The notes: generated by a model not told the origin, from the letters alone. A stretch of 64,000 nt of DNA from Branchipolynoe longqiensis (GCA_030323885.1 CM059198.1:8578086-8642085); one strand, 5' to 3'. Counted from the first letter of the stretch, positions 18,741 through 30,323 are shown. Translations and numbers: made by a program.

Positions 18741-21640
18741 GCGTACACCTAACAGTACTCTATTTAGTCATATTATTTAGCTATATTATTCAGGTCGCTA
18801 TCACATGACACATCTACACTTAGACTGCCTGTATTGTCAGTGTACACCTAACAGTACTCTATTTAGTCATATTATTTAGCTATATTATTCAGGTCGCTAT
18901 CACATGACACATCTACACTTAGACTGCCTGTATTGTCAGTGTATGCCTAGCAGTACTCTATTTAGTCATATTATTTAGTTATATTATTCAGGTCGGTATC
19001 ACATGACCCATCTACACTTAGACTGCCTGTATTGTCAGTGTACACCTAACAGTACTCTATTTAGTCATATTATTTAGTTATATTATTCAGGTCGGTATCA
19101 CATGACACATCTACACTTAGATTGCCTGTATTGTCAGTGTACACCTAACAGTACTCTATTTAGTCATATTATTTAGCTATATTATTCAGGTCGCTATCAC
19201 ATGACACATCTACACTTAGACTGCCTGTATTGTCAGTGTACACCTAACAGTACTCTATTTAGTCATATTATTTAGCTATATTATTCAGGTCGCTATCACA
19301 TGACACATCTACACTTAGACTGCCTGTATTGTCAGTGTACACCTAACAGTACTCTATTTAGTCATATTATTTAGTTATATTATTCAGGTCGGTATCACAT
19401 GACACATCTACACTTAGATTGCCTGTATTGTCAGTGTACACCTAACAGTACTCTATTTAGTCATATTATTTAGCTATATTATTCAGGTCGCTATCACATG
19501 ACACATCTACACTTAGACTGCCTGTATTGTCAGTGTATTCCTAGCAGTACTCTATTTAGTCATATTATTTAGTTATATTATGCAGGTCGCTATCACATGA
19601 CCCATCTACACTTAGATTGCCTGTATTGTCAGTGTATGCCTAGCAGTACTCTATTTAGTCATATTATTTAGTTATATTATTCAGGTCGGTATCACATGAC
19701 ACATCTACACTTAGATTGCCTGTATTGTCAGTGTACACCTAACAGTACTCTATTTAGTCATATTATTTAGTTATATTATTCAGGTCGGTATCACATGACA
19801 CATCTACACTTAGATTGCCTGTATTGTCAGTGTACACCTAACAGTACTCTATTTAGTCATATTATTTAGCTATATTATTCAGGTCGCTATCACATGACAC
19901 ATCTACACTTAGACTGCCTGTATTGTCAGTGTACACCTAACAGTACTCTATTTAGTCATATTATTTAGCTATATTATTCAGGTCGCTATCACATGACACA
20001 TCTACACTTAGACTGCCTGTATTGTCAGTGTACACCTAACAGTACTATATTTAGTCATATTATTTAGCTATATTATTCAGGTCGCTATCACATGACACAT
20101 CTACACTTAGACTGCCTGTATTGTCAGTGTACACCTAACAGTACTCTATTTAGTCATATTATTTAGTTATATTATTCAGGTCGGTATCACATGACACATC
20201 TACACTTAGATTGCCTGTATTGTCAGTGTATGCCTAGCAGTACTCTATTTAGTCATATTATTTAGTTATATTATTCAGGTCGGTATCACATGACCCATCT
20301 ACACTTAGACTGCCTGTATTGTCAGTGTATTCCTAGCAGTACTCTATTTAGTCATATTATTTAGTTATATTATGCAGGTCGCTATCACATGACCCATCTA
20401 CACTTAGATTGCCTGTATTGTCAGTGTATGCCTAGCAGTACTCTATTTAGTCATATTATTTAGTTATATTATTCAGGTCGGTATCACATGACACATCTAC
20501 ACTTAGATTGCCTGTATTGTCAGTGTACACCTAACAGTACTCTATTTAGTCATATTATTTAGTTATATTATTCAGGTCGGTATCACATGACACATCTACA
20601 CTTAGATTGCCTGTATTGTCAGTGTATGCCTAGCAGTACTATATTTAGTCATATTATTTAGCTATATTATTCAGGTCGCTATCAAATGACACATCTACAC
20701 TTAGACTGCCTGTATTGTCAGTGTATGCCTAGCAGTACTCTATTTAGTCATATTATTTAGTTATATTATGCAGGTCGCTATCACATGACCCATCTACACT
20801 TAGACTGCCTGTATTGTCAGTGTATGCCTAGCAGTACTCTATTTAGTCATATTATTTAGTTATATTATTCAGGTCGGTATCACATGACCCATCTACACTT
20901 AGACTGCCTGTATTGTCAGTGCATGCCTAGCAGTACTCTATTTAGTCATATTATTTAGCTATATTATTCAGGTCGGTATCACATGACACATCTACACTTA
21001 GACTGCCTGTATTGACAGTGTATGCCTAGCAGTACTCTATTTAGTCATATTATTTAGTTATATTATTCAGGTCGGTATCACATGACCCATCTACACTTAG
21101 ACTGCCTGTATTGACAGTGTATGCCTAGCAGTACTCTATTTAGTCATATTATTTAGTTATATTATGCAGGTCGCTATCACATGACACATCTACACTTAGA
21201 CTGCCTGTATTGTCAGTGTATGCCTAGCAGTACTCTATTTAGTCATATTATTTAGTTATATTATGCAGGTCGGTATCACATGACCCATATACACTTAGAC
21301 TGCCTGTATTGTCAGTGTATGCCTAGCAGTACTCTATTTAGTCATATTATTTAGCTATATTATGCAGGTCGCTATCACATGACACATCTACACTTAGACT
21401 GCCTGTATTGTCAGTGTATGCCTAGCAGTACTCTATTTAGTCATATTATTTAGCTATATTATGCAGGTCGCTATCACATGACACATCTACACTTAGACTG
21501 CCTGTATTGTCAGTGTATGCCTAGCAGTACTCTATTTAGTCATATTATTTAGCTATATTATGCAGGTCGCTATCACATGACACATCTACACTTAGACTAC
21601 CTGTATTGACAGTGTACACCTAGCATTAGTCTATTTAGTC
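18741..21640 (+). repeat. 99-bp satellite array, about 29 monomers
   Basis: Monomer: 'tacacctaacagtactctat', then 'ttagtcatattatttag', 'ttattcaggtcgctatcaca' and 'ctacacttagactgcctg'. Two correlated variant sets are mixed: tacacctaac / gctatcac versus tatgcctagc / ggtatcac. A three-monomer block starting with the rare variant 'tattcctagc' recurs after 792 bp (8 x 99). Confidence 0.95.
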
Positions 21641-21995
21641 ATATTATTCAGGTCGCTATTACATGATACATCTACACTTAGACTGCCTGTATTGTCAGTG
21701 TACACCTAGTATTAGTCTATTTAGTCATATTATTCAGGTCGCTATCCCATCAGACTACACTTAGATTTCCTGTGTTGACAATGTACACCTAACATTAGTC
21801 GATTTTGTTCAGTTGAGCAGTTTGCGATCACATCAGACTAGACTAGGTGTTGACAATGTACACCTAGTATTAGTATATTTTGTCATATTGTGCCGTTCGC
21901 TATCACACCAGACTATACTGCCTGTGTTGACAGTGTACACCTAGTATTAATCTGTCTGTTGAGAGCGTACATGTAACGGTAGTATACTTTGTCCA
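21641..21995 (+). repeat. Degenerate 99-bp satellite edge
   Basis: Monomers lose 'ttatttagctatatta' and shorten, keeping 'gtacacctagtattagtct', 'gtcatattattcaggtcgc' and 'gtgttgacaatgtacacct'. They merge into the next satellite. Confidence 0.8.
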
Positions 21996-22681
21996 AGTGT
22001 TCAATCCACTACCACACTAGAACAAATTACACATTTTGACAATGTACACCTGGCTTTGGTCTACTTTGTCCAAGTGTTCAATCCACTACCACACTAGAAC
22101 AAATTACATATGTTGACAATGTACACTTTGTCCAAGTGTTCAATCCACTACCACACTAGAACAAATATCACATGTTGACAATGTACACCTGGCTTTGGTC
22201 TACTTTGTCCAAGTGTTCAATCCAGTACCACACTAGAACAAATTACACATGTTGACAATGTACACTTTGTCCAAGTGTTCAATCCACTACCACACTAGAA
22301 CAAATATCACATGTTGACAATGTACACCTGGCTTTGGTCTACTTTGTCCAAGTGTTCAATCCAGTACCACACTAGAACAAATTACACATGTTGACAATGT
22401 ACACTTTGTCCAAGTGTTCAATCCACTACCACACTAGAACTAATATCACATGTTGACAATGTACACCTGGCTTTGGTCTACATTGTCCAAGTGTTCAATC
22501 CACTACCACACTAGAACAAATTACACATGTTGACAATCTACACCTGGCTTTAGCCTACTTTCTCTAAGCGTTCAATCCACTACCACACTAGAACAAATAT
22601 CACATGTTGACAATGTACACCTGGCTTTGGTCTACTTTGTCCAAGTGTTCAATCCACTACCATGCTAGAACAAATATCATA
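21996..22681 (+). repeat. 139-bp dimeric satellite (77 + 62 bp)
   Basis: 'tccaagtgttcaatccacta' recurs with alternating spacings of 77 and 62 bp (22131, 22208, 22270, 22347, 22409). The short monomer lacks 'acctggctttggtct'. The 'gttgacaatgtacacct' segment is shared with the degenerate 99-bp monomers, so the satellites are related. Confidence 0.9.
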
Positions 22682-22946
22682 TTGTAAAAATATACAGATT
22701 TTCGGTAAGGAGATATATATTGGCAGAGAGCATTATTATTCTTGGGCGATGGAGTGGGGAGAAGGTTATGTAATCTAAAAACAATGGTACCCCCACTCAC
22801 ATGATGACATGATATAAGCTATATGTCCATACATGATGCCTAAAGTTAATGAAGAGATGTTCTTATATAAGAAGCAGTTCAAGGTTGATGAAATGTTCCT
22901 CTATGTATTCATAAAGGATGCAATTGGAGAAAAAGAACATTTTTGG

Positions 22947-22977
<31 letters not shown>

Positions 22978-23640
22978 CTATTTGTAACTGTCTACAACTA
23001 CCTGCCCCTACTGGACCCACATTCCTTAGGGCCACACCCTGCAGGCTTGGTTGGGTGGCAACTCCCCATATTAGGGCATTGCACTGACCAGTCTGTAGGG
23101 GAGTGTCTGATTGGCTGGCTGTGGGAGATCCGGTCACATGACCCCCTTTGGCCTATCATGACCACAAAAGTCTCATTCTAATTAATTATTCAAGAAACTT
23201 CTCCAGACACACTGGAGAGGGATCACTCTACTCCTGGCTCTTGAGTGAGACAGACCTACTCTAGAGCAGGACCCCAGACACTCTGTCTGATGGTATCAAA
23301 ATTAATCTATTCCCATTGAGTGTGTACACAGCCATAGGACTCCTGTCCCATGGGTTGTAGGCACTGCTTTCTCTATACCGGCTAAAGTAGTAATGAGATA
23401 CTGTGTGGACAGAAAGTGAGGGGTTAGGGTGATAGGTCACTGATAGGTGAGCAGGAGTTGATGCCAATAAAGCACAACATCCTCACTGTCTATCTTTGTG
23501 ACTTGTCTTCCTTTCTTCCTTAGTATTCGTTACAGAGTTGGTAATATTGGTTTAGTATGACTGCATCACAGGTGAAATGAAGGGGAAGAGTATTGTAGTC
23601 TCATGGGGTGCTCACAGCGGCCGAGTAACCTCATGTTTCA
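22682..23640 (+). mobile_element. R950 dispersed repeat (+), inserted in satellite
   Basis: Satellite sequence lies on both sides (to 22681 and from 23641), so this is an insertion. A (TA)n run at 22947-22978 separates the first block from a segment starting TGTAAC (22983) and ending GTTACA (23529-23534). That LTR-like inverted end pair contains AATAAA near 23468. The same flanking blocks accompany this segment in the copy at 17040-17990, which argues against a solo LTR. Confidence 0.75.
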
Positions 23641-23715
23641 ATAACATGTTGTCAATGTATACCTGGCTTTGGTCTTTGTTGCTGGGTTCAAGCCACTATC
23701 ACAGCAGACTGTCTC
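23641..23715 (+). repeat. Residual dimeric-satellite monomer
   Basis: 'acatgttgtcaatgtatacc' followed by 'tggctttggtct' and 'caagccactatcacagcaga': a diverged monomer continuing the array interrupted by R950. Confidence 0.75.
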
Positions 23716-24830
23716 ACTGCCTGTGTTTGTCTGTGTTTTTCTGTGTTTGTATATGCTTGCCTGTGTTTGCGATGTGTTTGCAATGTGTTTGCCCTGTGTT
23801 TGCCCTGTGTTTGCCCTGTGTTTGCCCTGTGTTTGCCCTGTGTTTGCCCTGTGTTTGCCCTGTGTTTGCCCTGTGTTTGCCCTGTGTTTGCCTGTATCTG
23901 CCTGTGTTTGCCCTGTGTGTGCCTGTGTTTGCCCTGTGTTTGCCTGTATCTGTCTGTGTTGCCCTGTGTTTGCCTGTGTTTGCCTGTGTTTGCAGTATGT
24001 TTGCCCTGTGCTTGCCTGTGCTTGCCGTGTGCTTGCCTGTGCTTGCCCTGTGTTTGGCCTGTGTTTGGCCTGTGTTTGTATGTGTTTGCCCTCTGTTTGC
24101 CTGCATTTTCCCTGTGGTTGCATGTGTTTACCCGGTGTTTGCATGTGTTTGCCCTGTGCTTGCCCTGTTTTTGGCCTCTGGTTGTATGTGCTTTCCCTGT
24201 GTTTGTCTGTGTTTACCTGTGTTTGCCTGTATCTGTCTGTGTTTGCCCTGTGTTTGGCCTGTGTTTGTATGTGTTTGCCCTGTATTTGCCTGTGTTTTCC
24301 ATGTTTGCCCGTGTTTACCCTGTGGTTGCCTGTATTTGCCCTGTGTTTGCCCTGTGTGTGTCTGTGCTTGCCATGTGCTTGCCCTGGGTTTACCCTGTGT
24401 TTGCCTCTGTTTGTCTGCCTTGCCCTGTGTGTGTTTGTGTTTACCTGTGTTTGCCTGTATTTGTCTGTGTTTGCCCTGTGTGTACCTGTGTTTGGCCTGT
24501 GTTTGTCTGTGTTTACCTGTGTTTGCCTGTAATTATCTGTGTTTGCCATGTGTTTGCCCTGTGTGTGCCCTGTGTTTGCCAGTGTTTGGTCTGTGTTTGA
24601 CTGTGTTTGTATGTGTTTGCCCTGTGTTTGCCTGTGCTTGACCTGTGTTTGGCCTGTGTTTGGCCTGTGTTTGCCATGTCTTCACCTTGAGTTTGCCTGT
24701 GTTTACCGTGTGTTTGCCTGTGTTTGCCTGTGCTTGACTTGTGCTTGACCTGTGTTTGGCCTGTGTTTGCCCTGCGCTTACCCTGACTTCACCTTGAGTT
24801 TGCCTGTGTTCACTGTGTGTTTGCTTGTGT
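23716..24830 (+). repeat. TGTGTTTGCCC-type minisatellite
   Basis: About 1.1 kb of 10- and 11-bp units (tgtgtttgcc / tgtgtttgccc), most regular at 23770-23890 and looser afterwards. The T/G-rich strand has almost no stop codons, so all three forward frames are open with Cys/Val/Phe-rich products and the reverse frames are Gln/His/Thr-rich. These are by-products of the repeat. Confidence 0.9.
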
Positions 24831-25084
24831 CTCGCCCAGAGGTGCAGGAAAAAGTAACCAACAAAGCGCTCAACTCGTCACACAAAAGACTGGAATGTAG
24901 GTCATGACCTTGACACAGGCGGGTTCGCAGGACGTGGTAGATTGCTGGCTGCTTTGTAAAAGAAAATTAAGTCTTTTGGCGTTTGTTTTAAATCAGACTT
25001 CTTTTTGATAAATCACTTTAAAGACGTGGTTCGCGCTCATAGCGTGTTGAGTACACTTGTCGTGTGGGTTCTGAAAATGGAAAA
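24831..25084. other. Unassigned
   Basis: No feature recognised between the minisatellite and SINE-B. Confidence 0.5.
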
Positions 25085-25230
25085 TAAAGTGCCGAGAGCA
25101 GAATTCGAACCCACACTTATTGCCATTCTGGGATAGCATAGAGTCCATGAAACAATCACCCTATGCAGGTCTAAACCTGTCTAGGGGGATCCTTGCCTGA
25201 GAGGTCAACACAAACTACAACACAACGACA
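25085..25230 (-). mobile_element. SINE-B-like element (-)
   Basis: The reverse complement gives 'tgacctctcaggcaagg', 'acaggtttagacctgc' and a B box 'gggttcgaattctgc'. A diverged relative of 15431-15610. Confidence 0.55.
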
Positions 25231-25235
25231 CATTG

Positions 25236-25476
25236 AATGTTGTATAGTCCGATAAAAATAAGCATACATTCTTTCAAATCAAAACACTCACCTAGATTTG
25301 ATTCTACATATCTAACTTAGATAGTGATGTACTTATTAAACATTTGTCACCAAATAGAAGGGAATAGTGAGTCAATTTAATAGAACCTATTACTGCATAA
25401 GACTATGGTGTCCAAGTTTTGGCATGTTTGCCAACATTATTGTTGCATGTTTGCGTTTCAAATATCTCAAAAGTTA
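25236..25476 (-). mobile_element. M-TTAA MITE, truncated at the purine tract
   Basis: Left end 'gttgtatagtccgataaaaa' and interior up to 'caaatatctcaaaagttag'; the right third is missing where the GGA repeat starts. Confidence 0.75.
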
Positions 25477-25479
25477 GGA

Positions 25480-26140
25480 CGTGGATGCAGGAGGAAAATG
25501 AGGTAATGCCAAAGTAAAAGAAGAAGAAGAAGGAGGACAAGTATGAGAAGGAGAAGGAGAGAAGAGGGAGAAGGAGGAGGATGAGAAGGAGGAGAAGGAG
25601 GAGTAGGAGAAGGAGGATGGGAGAAGGAGGAAGAGGAGAAGGAGGAGGAGGAGGAGAAGGAGGGGGAGAAGGAGGAGGAGGAGGAGAAGAAGAAGAAGGA
25701 GAAGGAGAAGGAAAAGGAGGAGAAGGAGGAGGAGAAGGAAGAAGGAGAATGGGGAGAAGGAGAAGCAGAAGGAGAAGCAGAAGGAGACGGAGGAGGACAA
25801 GGAGAAAGATAAGGAGGAGGAGAAGGAGGAGGAGAAGAAGGAGAAGGAGACAGAGGAGAAGAAAGAGAAGGAGAAGGAGAAGGAGGGGAAGGAGAAGGGG
25901 GAGGAGAAGGAACCGGAGAATGAGAAATAGAAGGAAAAGGAGAAGGAAAATGAGATGGAGAAGGAAAAGGAGAAGGAAAAGGAGATGGAGAAGGAAAAGG
26001 AGAAGGAAAAGGAGAACGAGGAGAAGGAGAAGGATAAGGAGGAGGAGAAGGAGAAGGAGGAGGAGGAGAAGAAGGAGAAGGAGACAAATAATGAGGCAGT
26101 ATAAGAGGAGATCAGAAGAGAAGGAAAAGAACAAAAATAC
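25480..26140 (+). repeat. Homopurine (GGAGAA)n tract, about 650 bp
   Basis: Nearly uninterrupted A/G on the plus strand in GGA, GAA and GGAGAA units, with rare C or T. Long mirror-symmetric purine tracts can adopt triplex (H-DNA) structure. The open frames on both strands (Arg/Glu-rich and Ser/Pro/Leu-rich) are artefacts of stop-free composition. Confidence 0.95.
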
Positions 26141-26515
26141 AAAAAGTAAGTGCTCACCGAAAGAGGAGAGACCATGGTGGTATCAGAATGAGTGCAATAT
26201 CACACGATACTGAACCACACGGTAGTGTGTGTGTGTACACTGTGGAAGCATTTACCAAACATGTTTTATAGGAATCTCTCAGCTCGGCGACAGAACAGGG
26301 GTGGGGGAGGGCCATATCAGGCTCTCTATCATCAATCTCCGCTAAATACATGAACTGTAGTGGATGTGTTGAATGATTGCACCCACACCCAACACAGTCT
26401 GAGGTTCACAATTCGCGGCTCTGTGATATGTGTTTAGTTTGTTTGTTGTGTTCTCTTCAGTATGTTCTATTTGTTGTTGTTGGGCTTGGGGAGAGGGAGC
26501 GGACTGTAATACTAA
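26141..26515. other. Unassigned
   Basis: No gene is seen. Contains a short (GT)n at 26224-26236. Confidence 0.5.
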
Positions 26516-26517
26516 TA

Positions 26518-27010
26518 CAGGTCAACCCCATTAAACCAAGCTCGGTTAAACCAAACGGTCGGTTAATCCAAACTTTTTTTGGCGGCCCGGCAAAATACTA
26601 CCATTTATCATATAAAAAAGTTGGTTAAACCAAAGTTGGTTAATCCAAATTATCGGTTGATCCAAATAAAATTGTCAGACCCCAGGCCATGCCATTATGG
26701 TTAAACCAAACCTTCATGTGGTTATTAGGTCGTCTGAGACCACACCAACTCTTTTATACGATAAATGGTAGTATTTTGCTGGGCTGCTGAAAAATGTTTG
26801 GATTAACCGATCGTTTGGTTTAACCGAGCTTGGTTTAATTGGGTTATTCTGTATATACATAAAAAAACAATAATCAAAGTATCCACATACATTGTATATT
26901 AAATGTGCAATACACGCTTACTCAAAGTCAAATTCAAAGCCAAAGCTTGGTTAAACTAATGATCGGTTGATCCAAACAAATTTCTAGGGTCCCTTCAAGT
27001 TTGGTTTAAT
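26518..27010. mobile_element. pogo-like composite MITE
   Basis: CAG...CTG ends at 26518 and 26851, flanked by TA (26516-26517, 26852-26853). The ends are made of 'ggttaaaccaaacgatcgg' type inverted repeats. A second block (26852-27010) follows. The whole two-block arrangement recurs inverted at 47451-47980. TA duplication and CAG ends fit the pogo/Tigger branch of Tc1/mariner. No transposase. Confidence 0.75.
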
Positions 27011-27363
27011 TTAAGCTGCATAGTCCAATGAAATATCAAATTTTCGAAACCAAACCAATTATCTAGATTTGATTCTACATATCTAACTTAGATACTGATG
27101 CACTTATTAAGCATTTGTTTCTGCGTAGAAGGCAATACTGAGTCAATTTAACAGAACCTATTACTGCAGAAGTCTATGGTGTCAGAGTTTTGGCAAGCTT
27201 GCCAAAACTAATTTTCCATGTTTGCACTCAAAATATCTCAAAAGTTTACCATTTAAAATAAAAGTAACTTTGAACTAATGTAAAGTAGATACTAGTGATC
27301 GATCTAATATATTTATTTCAGAAAAATACAAAAATTCAAAACCATCGGACTATTCAACTTTAA
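27011..27363 (-). mobile_element. M-TTAA MITE, complete
   Basis: TIRs 'agctgcatagtccaatgaa' and 'catcggactattcaact'. It has inserted in, or next to, the 'ggtttaa' end of the pogo-like element, whose outer end is missing. Confidence 0.8.
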
Positions 27364-27499
27364 TTAATGTAGCAAAAAAATCAAAAATTCAAAAAAATAA
27401 TAAGAGAAATAAAATTGAAGCTTCTGGAAGTGCCAAGAGCTCCACTGATACAATGTTGTACAGTGGCTGGGGATTATAGCCTTCTTGCCAATATAATAG

Positions 27500-27826
27500 C
27501 GGGTTAGAAGTAACTGAGCATGTTACTATGTGTCAGTGCAGGAGATCAGGGTTCGATTCCCGGTCGAGTCAAACCAATGACTTATCAAATGTATACTTGT
27601 CACTTCCTGGCCTAGCGCTCAGCATTAATCAGTTAATAGAATAAGGACTGGTTGGCTCAGTGTCAGGATAATGTGACTGAGTGGGATATCGGGTCATTGT
27701 GCCAGTGGCCAGGTCTCCCAGTGGGGCGGCACTAGAAAAGTTATTGTGAGTGTGCACCGTCACAAGTCAGTACCCGGCCTGATATGACATTAGATGTTGC
27801 CAGGACATAATACTGCAATAACCAAC
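27500..27826 (+). mobile_element. SINE-A (+)
   Basis: B box 'gggttcgattccc' and 'gagtcaaaccaatgactta' intact, complete body, 3' end 'gatgttgccaggacataata'. The A box is decayed. Confidence 0.85.
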
Positions 27827-28074
27827 CAACAACTCACTGAACCTGCTACCAATTGTTAGTGAGTGGAGGTAACCAGGGAGAGAAGTGAACTGTAGTGTTA
27901 TAGTAAAGTGTGTCCAGTGTGCCCTGATTTCAGGCAGTTGTGCAGACTGTGTCTCTCGTCACCTCCCAGTCAGAGGGCCACACGCCCTCACACCCTCAAG
28001 CGCTCAAGCTTGGACAACTCTACAAGTACTACCCAGTAACAACTCAAACAATTGAAATGGGTCATACTCACTCA

Positions 28075-28235
28075 TACCGTCAGGATAATGTGACTGAGTG
28101 GGATACCAGGTCATGGTGCCGGTGGCCTGGTTTCCCAGTGGGACAGCACTATAAAGTTGCCATGAGTGCGCACTGTCACAAGTCGGTACCCATCCTGATA
28201 TGACCTTAGATGTTGCTAGGATGTAAAACAACACC
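28075..28235 (+). mobile_element. SINE-A (+), 3' half
   Basis: From 'gtcaggataatgtgactgag' to 'gatgttgctaggatgtaaaa' with the CAA-type tail. Confidence 0.8.
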
Positions 28236-28277
28236 AAACAAACAAACTCACTCATACTCACAGGTGGAACGTTGTGT

Positions 28278-28560
28278 TTGTTTGTTGTTGTTTTATGTCC
28301 TAGCAACATCTAAGGTCATATCAGGACGGAAACCAACTTGTGACAGTGCGCACTCATGGCGATTCTATAGTGCTGCTCCACTGGGAAATCAGGCTGCCAG
28401 CACCATAAACCGATATCCCACTCAGTCATATTATATTATCCCGACACTGAGCTATCTAATCCTTGCTCCATCCTAATAATGCCGAGCGCTTGGCTAGGAA
28501 ATGATAAGTATCAATTTTTAAGTCATCGGTTTGACTCGACCAGGGTTCAAACCTGTGATG
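28278..28560 (-). mobile_element. SINE-A (-)
   Basis: 3' end 'gttgttgttttatgtcctag' through the body to 'ttgactcgaccagggttcaa'. With the previous copy it forms a tail-to-tail pair 40 bp apart. Confidence 0.85.
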
Positions 28561-28789
28561 GACACTCAACTTTTTTGGCCATCGTGTATCGTCTTCAAGC
28601 CTGGCGAACTAACAACTCAGACAATTGAAATGGGTCATCTTCACTCATAGAGTCATACTGCACATGGATATATATATATATCCTATTTGTGTGTTAAGCA
28701 GCACCATTGCTCTATCCTATTAATGCCGAGTGCCAGGTTAGGTATCGATTGACACCGACCCCATGCCTGAATTAGTCTTTGGGGATTAG

Positions 28790-29325
28790 CAATACTTATA
28801 CTTATACTTATACTTATCCTCTTCTATTTATACACTTAGGCATAATAGCCTGTTAACAGATTCGGCCTGTCTATATACGACCTGTCATAATTATAGTGGT
28901 CATGTGGCGAGGACTGACTATTCCGATACTGACTCCAAAATTGATCAAGTCTGTTTTTCAGTGTATTTAGTGATGCCGCTTTGAATATTTCGTGTGGAAG
29001 CCTATTCCATGTGATTGCCACTTGATCAAGACAGAAATGTTTTTCTTCACTCGCCGGTTGATCGTGGGATTTTGAATTCTAGGTTTGTGTCCTCTGGTCT
29101 CCTTTGCTGATATTTCCCATTTAATGCATGGAACCGTTATGGTATATAATCCAGATATATGTCTATGATGTCGCCACCCACAAGTGCATCTACAGAACAG
29201 ACTTGGTAGATTCAAGGGCTTAGGCCTGTCTTCATATGATAGATCCTTGAACTAGGGAACCATTTTGGTGGCCCTTCTCTGGACATTTTCTAGTATGCGT
29301 CAGTCATTCTTACATAGTGCTTGCT
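28790..29325 (-). pseudogene. CR1/Jockey-like LINE, reverse-transcriptase C-terminus
   Basis: On the minus strand the remnant reads, across frames, LENVQRRATKMVP, then SYEDR, LNLPSL, TRGH and WNRLP, ending LNTLKNRLDQFW and a stop at 28836-28838. This motif order is the end of the reverse transcriptase in CR1, L2 and Jockey-type non-LTR elements. The last readable piece is 28836-29021. Upstream, stops interrupt the VQRRATK region and there is at least one frameshift before WNRLP. The 3' tail is an AAGTAT microsatellite (28793-28817). It is 5'-truncated at about 29325, next to a rearranged SINE-A. Confidence 0.8.
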
Positions 29326-29329
29326 CTAT

Positions 29330-29617
29330 GTCAGGTAATACGATTGTGTGGGATGTGGGCGCATGGTGCTGACAGCATGGCACCCCTAAGAGGCAGCACC
29401 ATGAAACCTCCCTGGTGCTGACAGCATGGCACCGCAGCGCAGCAACACTATGAAACATCCCTGGGGCTGACAGTATGGCACCCTATAATTGCAACACTAT
29501 GAAACCTCCCTGGTGGTGACAGCATGGCACCTCAGAGAAGCAGCACTATGACACCTCCATAAGTGCACACTGTCAGTAGTCGTACTGATGTTCACCTCAA
29601 TTGTCACTAGGATGCAC
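29330..29617 (+). mobile_element. SINE-A derivative with internal tandem expansion
   Basis: The segment equivalent to 'catggtgccggcggcctgat...gcagcactataaa' is present four times in tandem ('gctgacagcatggcacc...gcaacactatgaaacctccc'). The normal 3' body follows ('agtgcacactgtcag', 'cactaggatgcacaac'). Confidence 0.7.
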
Positions 29618-29716
29618 AACTCCAAGCACCCACCCACTCACTCACTCACTGTGTGGCCTGAGGGGTGTGGGATATGGTACTTTCTAATCGTTAAATGATC
29701 AAGTCCATGCACACAT

Positions 29717-30323
29717 TAGCCGCGTTCACACGAGGCAGTTAATTCGAATCATAAAAATTGACTTGTATAGTTCCGCTCACATTTGGCGTGTGAACGCGCG
29801 GCTGAGGCGGTTTAAGCCTGAATCGACTCATATAATTCGGATGTTATAAACCACCTAAGTAGGTGGTTTATATGAACCAAATTTTATGATTCGACTTATA
29901 TCACCCGTGTGAACGCAAGTGGATTTTATGAGCCGGTTTAAGGACATCACACGCATGCGCAGTCCAGACCTGAGTTTGTTTATTTTCCAGTCGATCAAAA
30001 GCACATATTATATAATTTGGTCTATGAAACCGCTAGCTGGCCACAGATATTTTGTTCATCATTTATTTTTAGGTTTTCACTGCCCAGCAGAAGTTTTGAT
30101 CATTCCAAAACAATACGATTCAGTCCATACATATCTAGGTCGAACCCTCACTCTCTCGTGCCGACGTCGACTAACCAAAACTGGTGCTGGTTAGTCTGGA
30201 CTTGCTCATGCGCTGATATCGATTTCCGGCCCAAGTACTGCCCGTGTGAACGCGACACTAGTTCGGTTCATATTATCCGCCTTGTATAAAGCGGCATAAA
30301 CTTTTCCTGTGTGAACATGGCTA
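29717..30323. mobile_element. FB-1 foldback element
   Basis: Tips TAGCCGCGTTCACAC and GTGTGAACATGGCTA are inverted. Further inverted, sub-repeated 'ggttta/taaacc' and 'gtgtgaacgc' units lie within. The core (29935-30235) matches the core of 46065-46642 in opposite orientation, including 'cttgctcatgcgctgatatc'. No transposase motif. Confidence 0.75.

Noticed and set aside
23577..24641. Long Cys/Val/Phe-rich ORFs in three forward frames and Gln/His/Thr-rich ones in reverse
   Set aside because: They follow the 10-11-bp TGTGTTTGCC(C) repeat, which lacks stop codons on both strands. No start context, domain or conservation.
25403..26213. Ser/Pro/Leu-rich and Arg-rich ORFs over the purine tract
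   Set aside because: Stop codons are rare in pure GGA/GAA sequence; all frames are open at once.
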